NCBI GenBank assembly: GCA_023262645.1
Contig: JALRAA010000045.1
Coordinates: forward strand, 1-8,641
DNA: 8,641 nucleotides
Direction of reading: 5' to 3'
Source of the DNA: Burkholderiaceae bacterium
Lineage (GTDB): Bacteria > Pseudomonadota > Gammaproteobacteria > Burkholderiales > Burkholderiaceae_C
Made by a program: the position numbers and the translations under genes. Positions 5,137 through 8,641 of the stretch are shown one piece after another; the first letter of the stretch is position 1; the number at the start of each line of letters is the position of its first letter. Below the pieces are notes generated by a model, which did no database searches, was not told where the DNA came from, and saw only the letters and a program-made list of their open reading frames with translations.

Positions 5137-6087
5137 ATGAAAAAGTTGCATTTTTTAATCTGTGTTGCGCTGTTCATAGCCGCCACAAATTCAATCTCGT
5201 GGGCGCAGTCTCGTGCCTATGCCACCAACGAAGGCAGTGGTTCGGTTTCCGTCATAGACACTCAGACAGATTCGGTCATTTCGACCATCGACACTGGCGG
5301 CAAGCCTCGGGGACTGGCTTTGTGCAAAGGCAGTCAAAAACTGTTTGTCACCGAACAAAACTCTGCGCAGTTGTGGATGATTGACCCCGTCAAGGGCGAA
5401 ATCGAGCAACGCGTTCAATTGGGTGAGTCGCCTGAAGCGCTTTATTGCTCGCCCGATGGCAAATGGCTGGGGGTGGCCAATGAAGGCACCAACAGCATCA
5501 GCTTCATCGACGTGAAAACCATGAAGCTGAAATTTTCTATCCCAGTGCATGGCAAAAACCCAGAGCATGGTGTGTTCAGTCCCGATGGCAAATACATGTT
5601 GGTGTCCGCTGAGGAAGCCGACCAAGTGGATTTGTTGGACATTCGCAAGCGTCGCCAAATCGCTTCCATCAAAGTCGGCGAAAGACCGCGCGGCATCGCA
5701 TTCACACCAGACGGTAAGCGCGCATTCGTGGCCGTAGAAAGCGGCAGTATGTTGGTGGCCATTGATGTGGCTAAACGCGAAGTGGTGGGTAAGCAAGCGG
5801 TGGGCAAGCGCACGGCCGGCGTGATTGTGTCGCCAGATGGCGCTTATGTGTTCGCGAGCAACGGTGGCGACGCCAACGTCTCTATGGTGGACGCCAAAAG
5901 CTTTGAGTTGGTCGAAAACATACCCATCGGCCAGCGCCCATGGAACATGGGTTTCAGCGCAGATGGCAGTAAGCTGTATGTGGCCTCGGGGCGCAGCAGT
6001 TCCATCAGCGTGATCGATTTGGCAACCCGCAAAATGGTGTCAGAAATTCCTGTCGGTAAATTGCCCTGGGGTGTCGTGGCACACTAA
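5137..6087 (+). CDS. Periplasmic YVTN-family beta-propeller protein, PQQ-dependent-catabolism-associated type
   Basis: The 316-aa product has a Sec signal at about residues 1-23 (SWA|QS), followed directly by a propeller of about 290 residues with nothing else attached. Roughly seven YVTN-type repeats are visible, each with a turn such as SPDGK or TPDGK and a strand such as FVAVESGS or LYVASGRSSS; the turns recur at about residues 105, 148, 190, 232 and 274. Repeats also carry the VIDxxT and IPVGxxPWG phrases of the family. Length and composition match the propeller family known to occur beside PQQ-dependent alcohol oxidation genes (TIGR03866-type; recalled, not searched). The molecular role in that family is unknown; scaffolding or cofactor handling is possible. 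Two cysteines (63 and 104) are present. It heads a plus-strand set with the b561 gene 21 nt downstream and is divergent from the ExbB-like operon. Confidence 0.87.
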   Translation: MKKLHFLICVALFIAATNSISWAQSRAYATNEGSGSVSVIDTQTDSVISTIDTGGKPRGLALCKGSQKLFVTEQNSAQLWMIDPVKGEIEQRVQLGESPEALYCSPDGKWLGVANEGTNSISFIDVKTMKLKFSIPVHGKNPEHGVFSPDGKYMLVSAEEADQVDLLDIRKRRQIASIKVGERPRGIAFTPDGKRAFVAVESGSMLVAIDVAKREVVGKQAVGKRTAGVIVSPDGAYVFASNGGDANVSMVDAKSFELVENIPIGQRPWNMGFSADGSKLYVASGRSSSISVIDLATRKMVSEIPVGKLPWGVVAH

Positions 6088-6108
6088 GGCGTTTTTTCGA
6101 AAGTGCTC

Positions 6109-6699
6109 ATGGCGCAAGAAGCCCAACCTGATACGGACACACCAGTCATATCCACACCTGTTCAATACGACCGAATGATGGTGGTGTTGCATTGGTTATT
6201 AGCCTTGGGGCTGATATACCAATTGGGTTTGGGTTTGTGGATGGATGAACTGCCCAAAGAGCCAGTGGGATATCGCGCCCAGTGGTTCAACTTGCACAAA
6301 TCCATCGGCCTGTGCTTGGGCCTGTTGATTTTGTGGCGTCTGGGCTGGCGTGTCACCCATTCGGTACCGGTGTCGGTGAATGCCTCTGGCACTTGGCAAC
6401 ACAAACTTTCTTTGCTCACGCACCGAGCCATGTATGCATGCATGTTCTTGATGCCACTTTCTGGTTTCTTGGGTTCAAATTTTTCTCAATATCCGATCAA
6501 ATTTTTTGGCTGGGCTTTGCCCAAATGGTTTGCACCGGATCCCGACATGAAGTCGTTGCTATCTGAAGTACATGAATTGACTGCGACTGTTTTCATGGCT
6601 TTGGTTGCGCTTCACTTTGCTGCGGTGTTATGGCATGTGTGGGTCAAGCGCGATGGCTTACTTCGACGCATGGCCTGGGGTCGTGCCAATCACGATTGA
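6109..6699 (+). CDS. Cytochrome b561-like di-heme membrane protein
   Basis: The 196-aa product has four predicted membrane helices (about 23-43, 63-80, 105-122 and 155-178), the size and topology of the bacterial CybB-type b561 family. These bind two b hemes and move electrons between quinone and periplasmic partners (family knowledge). Histidines stand at helix positions expected for heme ligation: His28 (in LHWLLALG), His63 (LHKSIGL), His105 (THRAMYA), and His155 and His169 in the last helix. The start is the ATG at 6109; a GTG at 6103 would add two residues, and neither has a strong Shine-Dalgarno. It lies 21 nt after the YVTN propeller stop, so the two are probably co-transcribed. A role as electron carrier for the PQQ dehydrogenase is an inference. 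Its stop overlaps the TTG start of the glycosyltransferase. Confidence 0.88.
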   Translation: MAQEAQPDTDTPVISTPVQYDRMMVVLHWLLALGLIYQLGLGLWMDELPKEPVGYRAQWFNLHKSIGLCLGLLILWRLGWRVTHSVPVSVNASGTWQHKLSLLTHRAMYACMFLMPLSGFLGSNFSQYPIKFFGWALPKWFAPDPDMKSLLSEVHELTATVFMALVALHFAAVLWHVWVKRDGLLRRMAWGRANHD

Positions 6700-7970
6700 A
6701 GATACTTTTTCTCCACCAAAATTTTCCTGGCCAATTCAAACACCTGGCCCCCGCGCTCGCCAAACGCGGACACGAAGTGCATGCATTGTTGCTGGCGCAA
6801 AGGCCGGGTTTTCAATGGCAGGGCGTGCATGTTCACACCTATTTCCCGCAACGCAGCAGCACCCCAAATATTCACCCGTGGTTGGTCGACATGGAGGCGA
6901 AAACCATCCGCGCTGAGGGCGTGTTGCGCTGGGCGTTGTCGGCCAAACAACAAGGGTTTGTGCCAGACGCGGTGATCGCCCACCCCTCATGGGGCGAAAG
7001 CTTGTTCATCAAGCATGCATGGCCTGAGGTACGGCTGGGTTTGTTTTATGAAATGTTCTACCAATCGCAGGGGCAAGATGTCCAATTCGACCCGGAATTT
7101 GCCAAGCCCGAGTTGAGCGTTGACAGCCGATTGCTCATGAAAAATGCGGTCAGCTTGCTTCAAGATACTTTTGCCGATGCCGCGGTGTCTCCCACGCATT
7201 GGCAAGCTGCGACATATGCATCGCCTATGCGCCAAAAAATCACGGTGGTGCACGACGGTATCGATACACAACAAATTCGCCCAGATCCGCATGCACACTT
7301 GAGCTTGCCAGATGGCAGGTCTTGGAGCGCGCAAGATGAAGTGGTCACTTTTGTCAGCCGCAACCTGGAGCCCTACCGTGGCTACCATGTGTTCATGCGT
7401 GCATTGCCCGAATTGTTGGCATGCCGGCCACAGACACAGGTCTTGATCGTGGGGGGCGATGGGGTGAGTTATGGCGCCAAGCCACCGGGCCCAGATTCTT
7501 GGAAACAGGTGTTTATCAACGAGGTCAAGCCGCACATACCAGAGGCAAACTGGCAGCGTGTGCATTTCCTTGGCCGGTTAAGTTATGCGCAATTTCTGAC
7601 CATGTTGCAAATCAGCCGTGTGCATGTGTATTTGACTTATCCGTTCGTTTTGAGTTGGAGTTTGATCGAAGCCATGAGCAGCGGTTGCGCCATCTTGGCA
7701 AGCGACACAGCACCGGTGCGGGAAGCCATTATCGATGGCCAAACCGGTCGTTTGCTGCCTTTTTTTGAGCCCCAAGCTTGGGCGCAAGGTATTCACACCT
7801 TGCTCGACCAACCCGAAGAAAGAGCACGCATGGGCGCGCTGGCCAGAGAACATGCCGTGGCGCATTACGACTTGCAAACCGTGTGCTTGCCACGCCAATT
7901 GGCTTGGGTGGAGTCACTCGTCCAAAGTCAGCCGACACCTCTTACGGGCAAAGGACTTGAACCGGCTTAA
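6696..7970 (+). CDS. Glycosyltransferase, GT4 family (GT-B fold)
   Basis: The 424-aa product would transfer a sugar from an activated nucleotide donor in the cytoplasm; donor and acceptor are unknown. The N-terminus, KILFLHQNFPGQFKHLAPAL (2-21), is the typical opening of the Glyco_trans_4_3-type N-domain. The C-domain shows VVHDGID (184-190), FVSRNLEPYRG (219-229) as the donor-side strand and loop, and LIEAMSSGCAILASDT (323-338) with TAPVREAI after it. The first Glu of the usual EX7E motif is replaced by Phe317 in YPFVLSW, which I recall as a feature of this subgroup. The start is taken as TTG at 6696: it begins exactly at the conserved N-terminus and overlaps the preceding gene's TGA (TTGA), suggesting coupled translation. 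A longer open frame back to 6630 lies entirely inside the b561 gene and is unlikely. It ends convergently with the rhodanese gene. Confidence 0.85.
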   Translation: MKILFLHQNFPGQFKHLAPALAKRGHEVHALLLAQRPGFQWQGVHVHTYFPQRSSTPNIHPWLVDMEAKTIRAEGVLRWALSAKQQGFVPDAVIAHPSWGESLFIKHAWPEVRLGLFYEMFYQSQGQDVQFDPEFAKPELSVDSRLLMKNAVSLLQDTFADAAVSPTHWQAATYASPMRQKITVVHDGIDTQQIRPDPHAHLSLPDGRSWSAQDEVVTFVSRNLEPYRGYHVFMRALPELLACRPQTQVLIVGGDGVSYGAKPPGPDSWKQVFINEVKPHIPEANWQRVHFLGRLSYAQFLTMLQISRVHVYLTYPFVLSWSLIEAMSSGCAILASDTAPVREAIIDGQTGRLLPFFEPQAWAQGIHTLLDQPEERARMGALAREHAVAHYDLQTVCLPRQLAWVESLVQSQPTPLTGKGLEPA

Positions 7971-8641
7971 ATCACCTTGAAGCCGTGCGTTCCGTCTTTG
8001 CGCAGTTGTTCAACCAAGCCGTGCTCCCAATCCAAATACGCTTGCATGGCCTGGGCAGAATGGCCTGACCCTTCGTACGGTCGGCGGTATTTGTCAATGC
8101 GCGGACTGGCCACATATGACTCGCCTTGTTGTGTACTGAACCCTTGTGCGATCCAACTGGCGTTACCGCCGGGCAGCCAATACACCTCGACGCCTGGCCT
8201 GACCCATTGGCGCAACTCTGCCACCGCATAACGAGAGGCTCGTCCATCATCACAGGTCAACACATAGCGATTGGCTTTGTGTACCCGAGAGAAATCTTGC
8301 GCCATTTGGGAGCGCAACAACCACCATGCACCCGGAATATGTTTTTTCACATACGTGCTGCTGTCACCCACATCGATCACCATGCTCAGATTATTTCGGT
8401 TGGCCAGCCATTCTTTGAGCGTTGCCGGGTCGACTTCTTTGACCGGTTCGATCGTGTCTGGTAATTGCGCAGTGGGCCATGACTTCTCGGTGAATTGATC
8501 GGGGTGTATGTCTTTGAGCACATAGGCTTCCCAGCCCATTTGCGCCAACCATGATGCAGCCATGGATGCACGCACGCCATCGTTGTCATAGACCACCACA
8601 CGAGCACCGCGCACAGCCAGGTAATGGTCGGTTTCTTGTAT
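7967..8641 (-). CDS. Rhodanese-repeat protein (sulfurtransferase-like), C-terminal part, continues beyond the window
   Basis: The frame is open from the window edge (8641) to TAA at 7967, giving 224 visible residues. It carries on in the same frame past a GTG at 8614 that could be mistaken for a start: the residues before it (ETDHYLAVRGARVVVYDNDG) are typical of a rhodanese domain interior. The first visible segment is the second half of such a domain, with YDNDGVRAS where the active-site Cys loop should be, so that domain has Asp instead of Cys. A full rhodanese domain follows at about visible residues 69-170: IDVGDSSTYVKKHIPGAWW, then LTCDDGRAS with catalytic-type Cys130. The tail has no cysteine. 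Proteins of this type carry several tandem rhodanese domains; the partner and sulfur donor are unknown. It is not the CxxCW-motif protein of PQQ loci, as no such motif is visible. Confidence 0.85.
   Translation of the reverse strand: MQETDHYLAVRGARVVVYDNDGVRASMAASWLAQMGWEAYVLKDIHPDQFTEKSWPTAQLPDTIEPVKEVDPATLKEWLANRNNLSMVIDVGDSSTYVKKHIPGAWWLLRSQMAQDFSRVHKANRYVLTCDDGRASRYAVAELRQWVRPGVEVYWLPGGNASWIAQGFSTQQGESYVASPRIDKYRRPYEGSGHSAQAMQAYLDWEHGLVEQLRKDGTHGFKVI

Noticed and set aside
5191..5796. Minus-strand open frame (201 codons) inside the YVTN propeller gene
   Set aside because: It is antisense to a repeat-containing gene; the open frame arises from the regular codon pattern of the propeller repeats.
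6987..7565. Minus-strand open frame (192 codons) inside the glycosyltransferase gene
   Set aside because: It is antisense to a recognised GT4 enzyme, and no signal, motif or ribosome site was seen.
8612..8614. GTG at 8614 as the start of the rhodanese gene
   Set aside because: The reading frame stays open to the window edge, and the residues before it continue a rhodanese domain, so the gene begins outside the window.
7967..8641. PQQ-associated CxxCW-motif protein
   Set aside because: The visible part has rhodanese features and only one Cys. No CxxCW motif is seen.

Overview
The window reads like the chromosome of a Gram-negative betaproteobacterium, most likely a freshwater Burkholderiales/Comamonadaceae-type organism. 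This is judged from protein style, moderate GC content, Sec signal peptides, a lipobox lipoprotein and the types of PQQ-associated proteins. No RNA genes, insertion sequences, CRISPR arrays or prophage genes were seen.

Layout. Positions 1-4949 are all minus-strand genes. At the left edge is the 5' part of a periplasmic substrate-binding protein of the MoxJ/XoxJ type associated with quinoprotein dehydrogenases (1-224). Upstream of it lies an AT-rich spacer with a strong hairpin terminator (457-484), then a PQQ-dependent methanol/ethanol-family alcohol dehydrogenase carrying the extra Asp typical of lanthanide-using enzymes (499-2178). Its promoter region holds repeated CCTAG motifs. Further upstream is a tight four-gene operon (4949 to 2405): an ExbB/TolQ/MotA-like proton-channel subunit, an ExbD-like subunit with an unusual periplasmic domain, a two-TM membrane protein and a lipoprotein.

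From a divergent intergenic region (4950-5136) the plus-strand set begins: a seven-bladed YVTN beta-propeller of the type linked to PQQ-dependent alcohol catabolism, a cytochrome b561-like membrane protein, and a family-4 glycosyltransferase that starts with TTG inside the stop region of the cytochrome gene. The right edge carries a minus-strand rhodanese-repeat protein, convergent with the glycosyltransferase (the two stop codons share TTAA) and truncated by the window.

How they fit together. The dehydrogenase, the MoxJ/XoxJ-like binding protein and the YVTN propeller are recognised partners in periplasmic PQQ-dependent alcohol oxidation, and the b561 protein could be a membrane electron carrier for it. 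The four-gene ExbB/ExbD-like operon embedded in this locus is the least explained part. It looks like a proton-motive-force-driven envelope complex of unknown function and is the best candidate for an undescribed system. Its link to the dehydrogenase rests only on position.
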